A DNA stretch of 64,000 nucleotides from Otis tarda. Taxonomy: Eukaryota > Chordata > Aves > Otidiformes > Otididae. Below the pieces are notes generated by a model that ran no database searches, was not told where the DNA came from, and worked only from the letters and a program-made list of their open reading frames with translations. Each line of letters opens with the position of its first letter. Positions within the stretch are counted from its first letter, which is position 1. The stretch lies in assembly GCA_026413225.1 (NCBI GenBank), contig CM048552.1:195065553-195129552 (forward strand). Direction: 5' to 3'. A program made the translations under genes and the position numbers. Shown piece after piece: positions 1 to 12,440 of this stretch.

Positions 1-257
1 TGTTGACTGTGTACACTAACCTGGCCTGTGGAAGGGAGTAGTAAGACAGAGCTGGCAGCAGACATCCTTTGTGTGCCACATGAGCAATCCAGTGCACAGC
101 TGTAAACGTCAGAAGCACAGCACAGAAATTAGGATTCTTGCAATCTCCATCATGTAGCTTTAGTGATGCCTAAAACTGTTCCTAAAAATGAACTGTGCCC
201 TTGAGCTGGACTCTAGTGATTGATTTTATTTTTTTTTTCCTTCCTTTGCTTTTTCAG

Positions 258-355
258 ATGGGTATGCGTTTTCTCAAGAAGAACACGGTGTTGTTTCCCA
301 GTCACAAGTTGTTCGATCCTACGATACAACCAAAAGGAGAGCAGAAATAGAATAA
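258..355 (+). CDS. ATP8A2: ATP8A2 terminal coding exon (3' part of gene only)
   Basis: This is the last coding exon of a P4-ATPase phospholipid flippase; the other exons lie left of the window. A pyrimidine-rich tract ending in cag at 255-257 is the acceptor. The exon starts in phase (2 nt, then GGG TAT GCG) and reads about 32 residues to a TAA at 353-355. The peptide contains [10 protein letters not shown] followed by [17 protein letters not shown] is the conserved motif of the C-terminal autoinhibitory tail of ATP8A1/ATP8A2/Drs2-type flippases, which move phosphatidylserine and phosphatidylethanolamine to the cytosolic leaflet with a CDC50 subunit. ATP8A1 has a very similar tail. I prefer ATP8A2 because SHISA2 lies next door, as in mammals. 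This exon alone cannot rule out the paralogue. Confidence 0.85.
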
Positions 356-3300
356 ATGGTTCTTTACTTGATGGGTGGTGGGAATAATGGGATTTGGATC
401 AATGCATCCGCTGTTGACGTATTAATGACTAGGGTTGGCAACAGCAGCCAAAACACCAGAGAACTCATTTCTGTGGCCTTAGCCAACAAGTTTCTGTATT
501 CTCCCTGCAAACCTTGAGTACATATTGTGGGGGAAAGTAATTGTTTGAATTCAGTCGCAAAGCTCTGCCTAACATTTTGTTTATGTTGTCATGAAGCATT
601 TGATTGTGCTATGTGAGATGTGAAATTAAAAACAATGTTTTGCCACTATTTAAAACATCAGAATAAGGTTGTTCTGGGGGAAAAGTAGAAAACTTATGTT
701 CCATGAGAAATCAGCCTTTGCTTAATTGGAACAAGGTGCTGAGATTTCCAATTTCTTGCATACAGACCAAATGCACATGGCTGCATGCAGACCTTACTCT
801 CCCTCTAATAGTCACTGTTTACTAATCCGGCTGAAATTTTTAACAGACAATTTGGCATAAAATTTTTGACTGCAACACAGTCTGTAGCTAAAAATGCTTA
901 TTTGCTTTCTTATGACAGAATAACACAAGATAGCAGTGAATTACTTAGAATATTTCTTGCCATCTTTCAGGATTTATTAGGGCTCTATCTTAGCTTTCTT
1001 AAACCCAACTAATAGCTCACAAAGCCAGGATGTGAAGTCGGAGAGCTTGGCAGGGCAGCTGTCTTGAGTGCATGGCATTGTGCACAAAGATGGACTCAAA
1101 TAGGTGCTTCCTGGTGTATGATGTATTTGGACCTGCACTTCAAATGTAGCCTGGGATTTTCCTCCATTATCCCATTTCCACTTTAACGATAGAACAAAAC
1201 AGTGAGAACTTTAAAGGTACAGTCTTGTCAGATATTGAGAGAGATTATGTGCATCTGCACAAGAGGCTGGTATTGTAACCCTGAAGAAGTACGGCCCTGA
1301 CCAGGTGGGATAGGCTTGCAAAGGAGGGTTAGGAAGGGTTTCCACACATGCGTGCACACACATGTACACACACAGAGCTGGTCATTGTGAAAAGACAACC
1401 TGCTGTTTGTTTGTTCAGCCAAACCAGTCCATCTTCTAGATCTGATCCATCAACAGGCTTCCTGATGCACTCGGACCTGTGAGCCCTGGAAGGAATGCTA
1501 GCTCCACGACCTTGTTGTGCCAGTGGGACAGATGTGCTGCTGCATAGATTGGAGTTTTGAAAAAAAGCAAAAACTGGGGCATAAGTTAAAGCTGAAAGAG
1601 CTCTTAGAAAGCTTATGCTGTCCTCCAGACAAGTTCTATTAATTTTAGTCGCCAAGCCATGTTTCTGAATAGCATAAAGTAAATACTGCTGTGTTTTAGC
1701 CAGGTTTCATGGTTAATATATATACTACATCTGTGCATTTAAAAAGTTGGCGTTTTTTGCCCTACTGACTGTCATCCAGAACTTTTATTGATTTAAATAT
1801 ATCCAAAAGTAATTTGAATAGTAATATTTATGTTTAGCAAGGAAAGGGAAAGCACCAGCCTGGCCCACTGGCTTAATCTTCCTTAAGGGTTGTGAGTAAA
1901 TGCTAGCGCTTCAAGTGTCGTAGTTCAATTCCCAGTGCCACCTCGGAGGCTTGGAGTCCACTTCCATGTTAAAAAGCAAATTTTGCTCCTGCAGGACCAG
2001 GCAGGATTGCTCTTGGATTAGGCTGATGGCACAGAGGGGAAAGTCATCACCTTCTTTCTGCAGTGCTAATGAGACAATTATGCAGTAAGGGAAACGTGCA
2101 AATAATTTTGCCATAGGCATGAATGTCAAGGGGCCAAGTGTGAGTGTATGTATTTTCTGGGAGATGAATGTTGTTTAAAGGCATGAATACTAGTGCGGAG
2201 AATAAATAAGGGGTGGGTAAACCTGATCCCAGGAGCTTTTAAATCTTAATGCTGATCTAACCTGTTAAACTCTTTCTTTTATTTAGAAGCAAAATCTATT
2301 TAGGAAATGTGTGGGTAAGCCTGTCCTCAAAACTGCTAACTATTTCTTCCTTTTGTAACAACACAAGGACTATTAACTTCCTACTGAGACAAAGGGAGAT
2401 CAGCTTAGTCTTTGTACTCTAAGCCACAGTGAACATTGGTATGTAAGCAATTTGGAGACTTTTCACGAGGATACAGAAAAAAAAAAACTTTTAGAAACCT
2501 CTGGATAATGAAGAAGGGGAAGTAAATGTGTTGAGCAGAGAATAGAAAGTATTCTGGAGTCTTTTCTGTTCTTAACTTAGTGCAACCAAATTTTACAGAA
2601 CATCATGAGAGATGCTGGGAGGAGCAGCTGTCATCTAGTGTGATTTATTTTATTAGTGCAGACTATGGGCTGTATCATTTTGACCCCTCTGTAAATTGAG
2701 GTCAGTGTGTGTCACAAACACAAACCCTCCCTAGAGTGAATAGTGGCTTAGATTGAGGTACGTATGTTGGACGTCAGCTCAATGGGAATTACACATGGGG
2801 TTTGTCACAGGGCTATACAGTATGTGACACTGGGGCTCGTGGGTCAGACGTTATCATCACTGTAAGGCCTTAATCTCTAGCTGAGTTAATCCTGGAGGGC
2901 CCGCCCAGGTCAAGACCTGGCATTCTTCTTGTTCTTTGGAGTCATTACAGGAATTAATGTGTAGTTATATGCTGTAGCCTAACTGTTGGAGTTTCTTGTC
3001 TTGGTGAACGATGATGAGGTGTATTTTGGTGGTGTGTTAGCAAAAGGAGAATGGCAGCTGCTCTGCATTAACAGAGTTCTTTGTTCATTAACGCAAATGC
3101 ATGTAGCAGTAACAGCAGCCTTTGAAAGTGCTTTGTGAAAGTGTTATCAACTAGACGGGGTATTGGAGCAGAAGGAATGGGAGCTTTCTGCTTGACTGTC
3201 CAGACTTAACTGTCGAGGGTCGATCAGAAAAGGGTTTATTGGGCAACTTTCTGCACTGACCAAAGTGGTGAGAAGGGCTTTGAATATTCAGAAGGAAGTG

Positions 3301-6300
3301 GTGATCTTCTTGAATTAAACCTTGATCTGGTTGCTGCTTTTTGTGACACCATAATTGCTGCTTGCATAGAAGCTGCTGTTCCTTTAACCATTGCCTAGTA
3401 GAAAATTGAAGCTGGCGAGCAGGAGCCTGAGCTGAGCACTGCTGAGAAGTCTGTTGACGTTTTCTTTTCCTTGACAGGGCTTCAGGTCTTGCTGTAGGGA
3501 GCTAGCATGGGAAGTCCGTAATAACTTGTCAAGGAGAAATGGCAAATAACTAATAAAAATGTCTGAGTCCAACTAAGCTGCTAATGTATCTAAAAATGTG
3601 TGTGGAGTTAACATGCACTATATGGGCTGTAAATTAAGATAACAGTCAAGCCTCGCTAATCTGCACTTCACTAGACCACACGCTTTTTAGTGCACGCGAG
3701 AAATGTGCAGTCTCTTCCCCTGCCTCAGCCGGCAGCTAATAGCAGATGCTGCAGGGAAGGCTCCTGTTACCAAGATTACATTATTTTTGCAGCATGTACT
3801 GGAGTGTGTTTGCTAGGAGACAAGTTGATGCTCATAAATAAAGAAGAGAAAGCTCAGGTGGACCAAAATAAGTGAAATGCAGGAACTGTGGCATGGTCAG
3901 GGGTCACACTGGGTGCCACTTGTCCCTCTGTGGACAATCCCAAGAGCTTGAGGTGTGCACAGTCCTTACGCTGTCCCTGTCCTGCCGACTTATTTTGCCC
4001 TTCTGGGCAAACTCACCAAATCTGCTGTTTTGCATTGCCTCCAGTCATCAGTGCAGAGCAGTGATGCCTTATTTACATTCTCCCTTGGTTTTATAAATAA
4101 TGACTTAATTTCATTTTTAAATACTCTGAGGACTGTACTTTTGCTGTTGTGCCTCACAGCTCAAGTTTGAAGCAGAGCAGCCCTTGAGCGGGTGTTCACC
4201 CTCAAGAAGCGCTTCAGATTTGTTAAGATTCTCCTTAGTTTTAAGGCACTGAAGATATTTTACCTTAGTTTTGGATCATCGCACAGTATCGATGCCTTAA
4301 ACTTTAGTCAGTTCACAGGAAGAGCTCTTTGTCTCTTGAGTCTAACAAAATGCAGTGATGATATTAAATACCTGATATGTTAGAGGATGATTTAGCTGTG
4401 TCTATGCTATCCTTGATGCATCTAGGTAGCAGTTTGCTTCTGAAACATGGCACTGACCATGCATGTTCCTCAACCTCCAGACAGTTGAGCTGCTGCTGCC
4501 CTTCCAGGAAGGACCCTTGTGTTCATGCCACTCCACAGCACCTTGAGGATGCTGAGCACCAAGCGGATCCAGACCCTCTTCTCCTACCTTGTACCTGCAG
4601 GGTCCCCTGGGCACAGCCCTGGGCTCTCCCACAGGCAGTTGCTACAGGCACAGCCAAAGTGCCTGACAAATGAGGAGAGTTTTGAAGTCAGATCCAAGTG
4701 TTGTCCCTAGCTGTAACTCGTAATTGTCACTGTGGATCGTGTGAAGAGGTGTACAAGAGATGTAGACTCAGCAGGTTATGAATCTGATGACTGGATTTGT
4801 AAATGGCCCGTTCCCATCCCACCTGCCCAGTTGAGCCCTATGTGAGGAACTGTGTCACTTGGCGAGTGAGCAGACAGGCAGTGACACTTCTCTTCAGCAT
4901 GTTGCTTATTTGCAGGAGTGCTGTTCCTCAGAAGCCCTCTGTGCAGGAGCTCTGTCCCAATCTCCCTCTAAAGGGCAGCTCTCCTGCCAGACTGAGAGAG
5001 GCAGTCCTGAGGAGCTGCCCATTCCATAACGTGGTGTCTTTGTATCTTAGCAGCCAGTGGGACTCTCCCAGCAGTAGCAGGGGGAAAACAAGCTGCTCCA
5101 GGAGCACAGCCCCTGCTGCTTTGGAAATGACCTGTTCGTACTGATGTGGTTGGGCCTTTGACGTGACCTGAGCTTTCAGATGGGTGGTTTCTAGAGCTTA
5201 TTCTTCCTGATGCTGAGCCTTCTGAGCTGAGTGCAAGCAATTCCTATTAGAATAGTGCTAAACATGTTCTCACCTGTTTTCTGTATCATATGTGAAAGAC
5301 TCGGTGCAATGTATGGTGAAACCATATGCGTTGATTATTTTTTTAGAGCTTTCTCCTCCTGTATGGCATTGGGGCAAGTCTCCTTGTTTTGATTACACAG
5401 TTAACACAGCCCTGTTCCCATGTTATTTTCACTAGTCTTACAGTACTGCTTACATTGACTTCTCAGAAGTTAATGGCTTCAGGAGGAAGAGAGCTCAGAT
5501 CCTCTTACTGAAAGCTTCATTATCCTTCAGACACCCAAGGGAGCCTCTGGTACCTTTCAGTGCTTGTGAGTAGAGCTGTGTGCCTGATGAAGACCACAGG
5601 ACAGGTCAGTACAATAGATAACAACAACAGAAATCCAGATGGCTGCACAGAAGATAACTCTTTCCATACCTTTTCATACCTAGCAGCAAGATCAAGGCTT
5701 TGAGCCTTGTTTGCAAATGAAAACCAGAAAGCCTGTGCTGCTTGGCCACACAAGTGAATCACTTCTTGGTGACCTGCAGAAAGCCCAGACAGCCTGGCTG
5801 GGTTTATCTGGCTGGGGCCATGCTCTCAGATGGGCTGTTTGGTGGGGTGGAGAGACAGGGAAGTGAAACAGCTTGGCCAAGACCACTGCTGATGTTAGAG
5901 GTGAGGGAAGGGAGGAATTCCTCAGCCTTCCCTGAAGAGCTATGATAAAACTTCTCAGATTCCTTTCTGCGTCTCTGGCAAGGGAGGGAGAGAGCTGTGT
6001 TGTGAGCTTGCAAAGCTCTGTAACCTCCTGAAGCTGAGCTTTCTCTGGCACTAAGCTGGGTCCTGGGCTTAGAGAAAGGGAACATGTCCCTGGCAGGAGC
6101 CCCCCTGCTTAATGTCCCTCCGCTCTAGCAAGTTGTTTTCCAAGTTATGACAGATTGTTAAACTGTTTACTGTCTGCTGTTGGCCTTGTGGACACACAGG
6201 AATTGCGCACTGAGACTATTTCAGTCCTGACAAGGAATGTCTTTCATTGAGAGTTAATGGGACTTCTCCTTGGGTGTTGCTCTTGGGCAGGTTCCTCTCC

Positions 6301-6986
6301 CCCAGGCCAGTGGAAGGGGCTTGTCAATCCGAGGACTTGGGTCTTTTTCTGATGGACTGTGAAGCCTAGGTGTTATCTCCTTTGGATTTGTGACCTCATT
6401 TGTGGTGTGGACAGAAGGTAAAATAGCTGAGTGCTGGTGTGTCTCCAAAGCCCTCTGTTACACATGAAGAAGGTGAGATAAGTTCTCCTGAAGTCTGCCA
6501 TGAGGGGATCATTCTCCCTCAGCTTCTCTGTAGCTACTGAAGAGCAATAGAAGTGGGTAAATGACAAATTCTGTGTGGGCAAGCCCGGCTCTGGGCAGTC
6601 ACGCGGAAGTCTAATGATGAAGAGAAAACTAATATATTGCCAAACTGTCACTGTGCATAGCCGGGAGGTCAGCAGCCTCGTGATCCTGGAGCGATGAAGC
6701 CAAGGGAAAAAGCCAACATTAACAGAAAGACGTGATTGTTTTAAATTCTGACCACCTTACTGGGTGGCTTCCCTGCGAAGATGTTCCAGATGTCGTCTTG
6801 GCATAAATTAATCAATTTCAAAACATCTGTGAGGTTTCTTAGAAAACATGGAATTTAACAGACAGTGTGTATTCTCTCCTTTGCTGTTCTGGATGGTATT
6901 TTGATTCAGGAAGGGAATGCAGGCACTTGCTGTTCTTACTGTCAAGAGCTCGTAGACTGGAAAGTTGCTCAAAGTTGTTTCTCAAC

Positions 6987-7020
6987 TTTTTTTTTTTTTT
7001 TTAATTTAAAAAAAAAAAAA
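6987..7020. repeat. T16-AATTT-A13 homopolymer snapback
   Basis: A run of 16 T (6987-7002) and a run of 13 A (7008-7020) are separated by five bases, so the strand can fold back on itself. It probably arose as a simple-repeat expansion and is prone to length polymorphism. Confidence 0.8.
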
Positions 7021-7571
7021 GGAGGGGGCTCTGGGTGATCACAAGCCTTCTGGGACTGTGTGTGCATGTGTGTTGGAAGAGTCGTCCAATTTGAAAACCT
7101 CCCCCTGTCCCTCCTGCCCCCAAAGTGTTGCCCGTTGCGCTGGGAGGTCAAATATTCAGCAGCTTGAGTGACAGGATCTTTAACAGCATCTTTTTCATCA
7201 GCGAGCCAAGTCATGTGCCCGCTTGTCTGTCATATCTGTACTCGAATTGCTTAAATATTGTTTCAGATGGGGACGCTTTAATCTGGATATGCAGAGAGGA
7301 GTAATGCTGTGGGGGGATGTTTAATTGGCTCCCAGCAGAGCAGCGGTGGTGTGTGGGTTTTTTCCTCTAGAAGTGTTACCATTTTCACGTCCTATTAATG
7401 TCCTCTGGTAGTTTAAATACAGCATCGCATTACAGTGGAGTTTGTTTCCCTCCCAGACTGAATACAAATGAAGGTCATTTACTTGTATTTTTAGAAAGTT
7501 TGGAAAACTTAGCAAATTTGTAGCTTTGAACAGCATTGTTGACTGTTGTATGTCTGCACAAAAATATTTCC

Positions 7572-7577
7572 AATAAA
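7572..7577 (+). promoter_or_regulatory. ATP8A2: Candidate polyadenylation signal for ATP8A2
   Basis: A canonical AATAAA is followed by ATTAAA at 7584-7589 and a T/G-rich downstream element. It is the best-looking mRNA end between the ATP8A2 stop and the SHISA2 gene. Assignment to ATP8A2 is inferred from strand and position. Confidence 0.4.
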
Positions 7578-10500
7578 CCTTTTATTAAAGCAATCCAATG
7601 GACTGAGGCTTGTTTATATTATCCCCCCTCCCACCCCTGACACCCAGCAAGTTTTGCAGCAAGAGTTCGATGTTAAATGCATTTAAGATTTAGCCTGCAA
7701 AACTGGTGAGTGGATTATTTTGGGGTTTTTTGCATTATCTTTTGGGTGTGTTTTAAGGGCCTGCTTCTGATAGTGCCAGGGACAAGGCTTGGGTTCCTTT
7801 AGTGGGTCTCAAACCAGGCCCCAAATGCAAGACTGTTATGGCCAAATAAGAATGGTACTGGTGAGCTTACAGGAGGTACCTGGTTTTTGAATAATATCTC
7901 TGGGGGAAAAAAATATTTTGATGTAAACTAGATGGACAGATACTCTCCTACAACTGATACAGTTGATCTCACCAGGGCTTTACCAAAATAAACCTTGTAA
8001 GTTTTTTGTCCCAGCTAAGTCGCATAGACACAGCAGGGGAAAATTAAGCCCTAAAATCTCATTTCCTCCCTTCTTGCAGCTAAATTTGCAAGAGGCTTTT
8101 TTTTAATGCTGGGCCTGCATATTCTTATTTTTGCAAGGGGACAGCAGTCTGATGGAGCATCAAGATGTGAGGTGATGGAAGACCATGAGATGCCTTTCTC
8201 AAAACTATTCTGAGCGCAAAACTATTCTGAACTATTCCTGCTTCTGCCTGATCAGGAATGTCATGTCCAGTCTCCACTGATGGTGCTTGGCTGATGCTAC
8301 TGAGCTCGCTCGTGTTGCCTTGCTTGGAAAAGTGCCTCCCAAGCTAACTTGCCTCAAGCAAGACCGCCAGCACGGAGCACCACAAAGGCTCTCATGTCCC
8401 CAGTAGCTCTGCATCCACATGCTCCAGGGGACACGTGCTGTGATCCTCTCTGCTACAGTATGTTCTTTCCATTTAACAAGTATTTTTTTATACTGAGCTG
8501 TGAACCGCCTTGTCCCTCATGCTGGGCCTGCTGGGAAGTTGGGGGTTGGCACACTGGAGAGCCTCAGCAGCTTGGCTGGGCAAGCCTCGGTGTGAAGACC
8601 TCAGGGCATAGCCAACTGAAGGCAACAGCAGCATCCTTCCTGAACAAAACCATCATGCGTGCACCGAGTCAGGAGTGATACTCAAGTCACGGCTGAAATT
8701 AAATTTGCAGAAAAGATTGGCCTTATTTGATTTTTGGTGACCATGAGGAATGCACACTGTGATATCCCTATAGAAAGTAAAAGTGTAGGAGCTTTAACAA
8801 AGAGATCTTTTTGTCCAAATGTTATTAGATACTGGAATTAAACAGATTTTATCAGGAAAAAAAATGTATATTTATACAGAGCCTGGCTAAAACTTTTCCT
8901 CCTTAGGGTGTTATAACTTGATGAATTTTTTTTCCTTATAGATTGCCGACAGACCCACTTTTAAGAGCATAGAGAGACTTTTTTAAAACAACAAAATACT
9001 TCTGGATTTTTTAAATTAGGAAACAAAAAGGAGGTGTAAGCCAAATTTCCCCTCTTCCCTTTACGAGTCATTGTTTGAGCACATTTCAACACACTTTTAT
9101 CTCAGAAGCCAGACCTAGTACCTGTCTTTTTTTGCAGAGAACTAAAAACACAAGTTCATTGCTTGCTATCCCTGTTGTGCTGCGGTGAACGCCTGCTCCT
9201 TCCCTGGGCCTCCGCAGCAGCAGTGCAGCCTGCAAGCGCATAGCAGAAGGAACTTTGCTGGATGTAAAAGCTTCTCGCACATCTGGGCAATCAATTATGC
9301 CAAAGTAAAATTGATGGTAAATTTGAATGATCTTTATTTGCTTGGTGGTGGGAGAACTCGATGCTTAGCCGACTGCTCCCTGCGCTGTTGTCTCTTGTAC
9401 AGCGCACTAAAAGGGAAAAGATTCTCGGAATTGTTAAATATAATGGATTGCTGCTTAAACCCCTTATTAGATATATTAGTTGACCAATCACCTTGGGGAC
9501 TTCCCCTCTAGCAGTTTGACAGGCAAGGCTGTGAGAGCGTCTAGTGCTCATGTCCCAGAGCCAAATATTTGCCAGAGCAGCTGTTAAGTCCGTTGCCGGC
9601 AGCCTTTGGTGCCTCATACCAGACCAAAGGAAAATCAAAGTCCCTAAACCCGTAGATTAATGCTCAAGTCTGAAATGGGAGCATTAAAAAATAAAAGTGT
9701 AACTGAGAAAGGTCCGGTTGAGGAATGTTAAGCAAGAAGATTTCAGAAACATAATCCCTTTCTGAGAGTGCTGCTGCAGCAGCAGTACCCAGACACCTAG
9801 CACTGGCCCTCCCTCCAGCACAGCCCTGTGCCTCTTCAAGATCCCCCAGCATTTGGGGTGCAGCAGGTCTTCAGAAACCTGGAAGGAGCAGTGGGTTTCC
9901 TCCTGCTTCCTCAGCAGAAACAGAGGGCTGCAGAGAAACGAGGCTTGAAACATCACTGAAAGCCACTGCTGGTTTTTTGCTGTCCGCACTGAGGTAGGGA
10001 GCTCTAGGGCAGATGGTGGGTGGGCAGTGTCCAAGGTGGAGGAATGGGGAACCATGCTGGTGAGACCTTGCCACAGTGGCCGCACTCAGCCAGGACACAT
10101 GACATGTTGGAAGCTTGATAGGAGGGAGCTCATGTTGCGTTTTTCATGCAGTGACTGATCTGATGGACAGTGGGGTGATGGTGAAAGAGGTGGTCCTGGT
10201 TCCTCTCTCCACTTCCCACTTCTCCATAGCCCCTGAGGCTGTCATTTTGTTGGAGTGGTGGGGACACTGAGCTTGCTGGGTCACCTGAAGCAGACACTTG
10301 AGTGATGAAGCTGCAAGATTTTAAGGTGTTTTGGTGCTTAAATCCTGCAGTGAAGTCCTTGGGAGCCTCAGCATTCACATCCTCTTCTGTCTGATGGCTT
10401 GGCTGGCACTGACTTACAGCCTGATCACAAACATTCAGCACAGTTGTCACAGAAAAAAAACAAACAAGACCAGTTGTTGGTCTGGATGGATGCTGTGGAG

Positions 10501-12276
10501 CTGGTGATACTTGCTGGTAACCAGTAAGGCAAAAGGAGCACATCCCGCTCCCTCAGAAGAAAGAAGACTGGAAGAAAGGGACCGTTGGGTTGGGTTTGTA
10601 TAATGCACTGGTTTTGTAACTGTGCTGGTCCATCTCCTCCCTTCCTTTCTCCACTTTGTGGAAGGAACTGCCTGCAATCATGCAAATACAGGCTTTTGGC
10701 TGGAAAAATGTAATGTGGTCCTGGCGTTGGTTCATTTGGAGGTACCTGGTACTGGAGCTTGAACTGTGTGCCTAGATCATCCCTGTTAATTAAATCCTGT
10801 ATAACGACTACACACGTTTACCCATACATAGTGAAGGTGGCATTTTAGCTTTTAAACTGAGCACCTGATTCTGACTGCACAGTAGGTTTACAGCAGTTGC
10901 TTTTGGTTTGTCCTGATGTAAACTGAGAATTACTTTTTTCCCATAATGAGACATTTACAATCACACGTAGACTGGCTGATGTGTGAAGTCAATAGAGTTT
11001 TTTTTCTCTCAAAAGCAAATATTGAGGGAATTAGGAGCTGCATAAGCCAATGTTTGCCATTCAGGTAATAAATCATAGCAGAGACTGCACAACATGCTGG
11101 CATCCTCATCTCAGAGAAGCAACACCATGTAACAGGTCAGGCTCGCCCTGGTGCGAGTGGCTGCAGCGCGATCGAGCTGTGGGGAGGTTGTGGTCCAGCA
11201 AAGCTCACTCTGTGCCCAGCAGCGTCAAATGCTCTGCCAGCCTGTCCCCGTCAGCTTTCAAAGTGCTTTCCAGACCTGATTGAAGGAAGTTGCTCAAAGT
11301 CTTGGAAGGGAGATAGATGGTAACTTTCTTTTAGTGCTGCGTCATTACTGCTGTCTGACACGATGTTCACTTGCCCTGGCTTTGCAGCACCAGTAGAATC
11401 CAAAGTGGGGCCTTCCTATTTTTTTCATTTTTAGGTTAATCGACAGACAAACCAAGGTAGACTGTGCACTGAGTTGCTTCAGCAGCTGGGTGTGCCCACG
11501 CAGCCTTGCCCAGTGCAGAAGGTGACTGTTTAAATTGTTACCCATGTGGTTTTGTCTCATCAGAAATAACCACAAAAATTGATACACATTAAGAAAAAGT
11601 AAATTAACCTTCTTTTGACAAAGCCAGCTGCCAGTACAATGCTGGAGGTGCTTGCAATCTGAGAGCTGTGATTCACGTTACACTCCAAAGAGGTTTTTCT
11701 TCCCTCATCTAACGAAAATCAGGGAGTAAGCAGATACTTGACCTCTGCAACACCTAGCAAGTTTTCAGCCATGCCTAGCGAAACAGTTGCTGCCTTGCTC
11801 TCAGAATTTGGCAAACCAGGAAGGTGACATCTTTGATGTTAAATGGGCACATGTTCTCCTAATGAAGCTGTGCCTCTGCTCACTAACCCAGGTGCCCCTG
11901 TGAAAGGTCTGGCTCCGCAGCTGTGGCAGTGCGATGCCCAGCTCCTTGCAGGGCACAGGACTGGTGTAGGGGCACGCAGGAGATGATGGAAGAGACACGA
12001 GGCCCTCGGAAAACGTGAACAAACCAGTGTGGAGGAGCTGGAGAAGGCGAGAGGTGCAGGGTCATGAGCCAAGTGAAAAAAGCCTGGGGTCAGTGTGCTC
12101 AGACTTTCCAGTTATAAAGAACAAATTAAGCCAATCCTGTCACAGGGATTAAATGCTTCACTAAAGGACAGGGGACACTCTGAGCCCCCAGGGAGGGCAG
12201 GGTCTCACTGAACTGCCTCCAGTCAGTGCGGATGGGGAAGGAGAGAAATGATGTCACAGGCTTAAGTAACTTGTTC

Positions 12277-12440
12277 AGTCCATTTGCAAGTGATCCAGGG
12301 CAGGAAAATGTTGCAAACCCCACTGAGGAAAGCGAAATAACACAAAGGGACCTACAGAGAAGCAAGAAATATGAGCAGGAAACAATAAAATGAGATTCAG
12401 CTTGGAAAAATACAAAGGAATACATGTGGGGAATAATATT
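12277..12440 (+). mobile_element. Degenerate LINE (CR1/L2-type) reverse-transcriptase relic
   Basis: Translation of the + strand from 12277 gives SPFASDPGQENVANP, then QRDL, then after a one-step frame change MRFSLEKYKGIHVG (12390-12431). CR1-type RT domains read S-x-FADD, then QRDL, then MKFN-x-x-KCK-x-x-H-x-G. The gap between FASD and QRDL is 16 residues and the gap from QRDL to M-R-F is 11. Both equal the spacing I know for CR1 pol. One catalytic Asp of FADD is replaced (FASD at 12283-12294), and a frameshift lies just before 12390. The element is old and dead, and its outer limits are unclear, perhaps 12130-12520. Confidence 0.65.

Larger units (their letters stand above)
356..7596 (+). 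other. ATP8A2: Probable long 3' UTR of ATP8A2
   Basis: No coding gene is visible after the ATP8A2 stop. An AATAAA overlaps the stop codon (351-356), and others occur at 2201-2206 and near 3838. The most convincing 3' end is near 7590, where AATAAA (7572-7577) and ATTAAA (7584-7589) are followed by a T/G-rich stretch. The UTR extent of about 7.2 kb is inferred from signals only; some of this stretch may be downstream intergenic DNA. It contains a T16/A13 snapback at 6987-7020. Short open frames here have no recognisable family. Confidence 0.4.
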
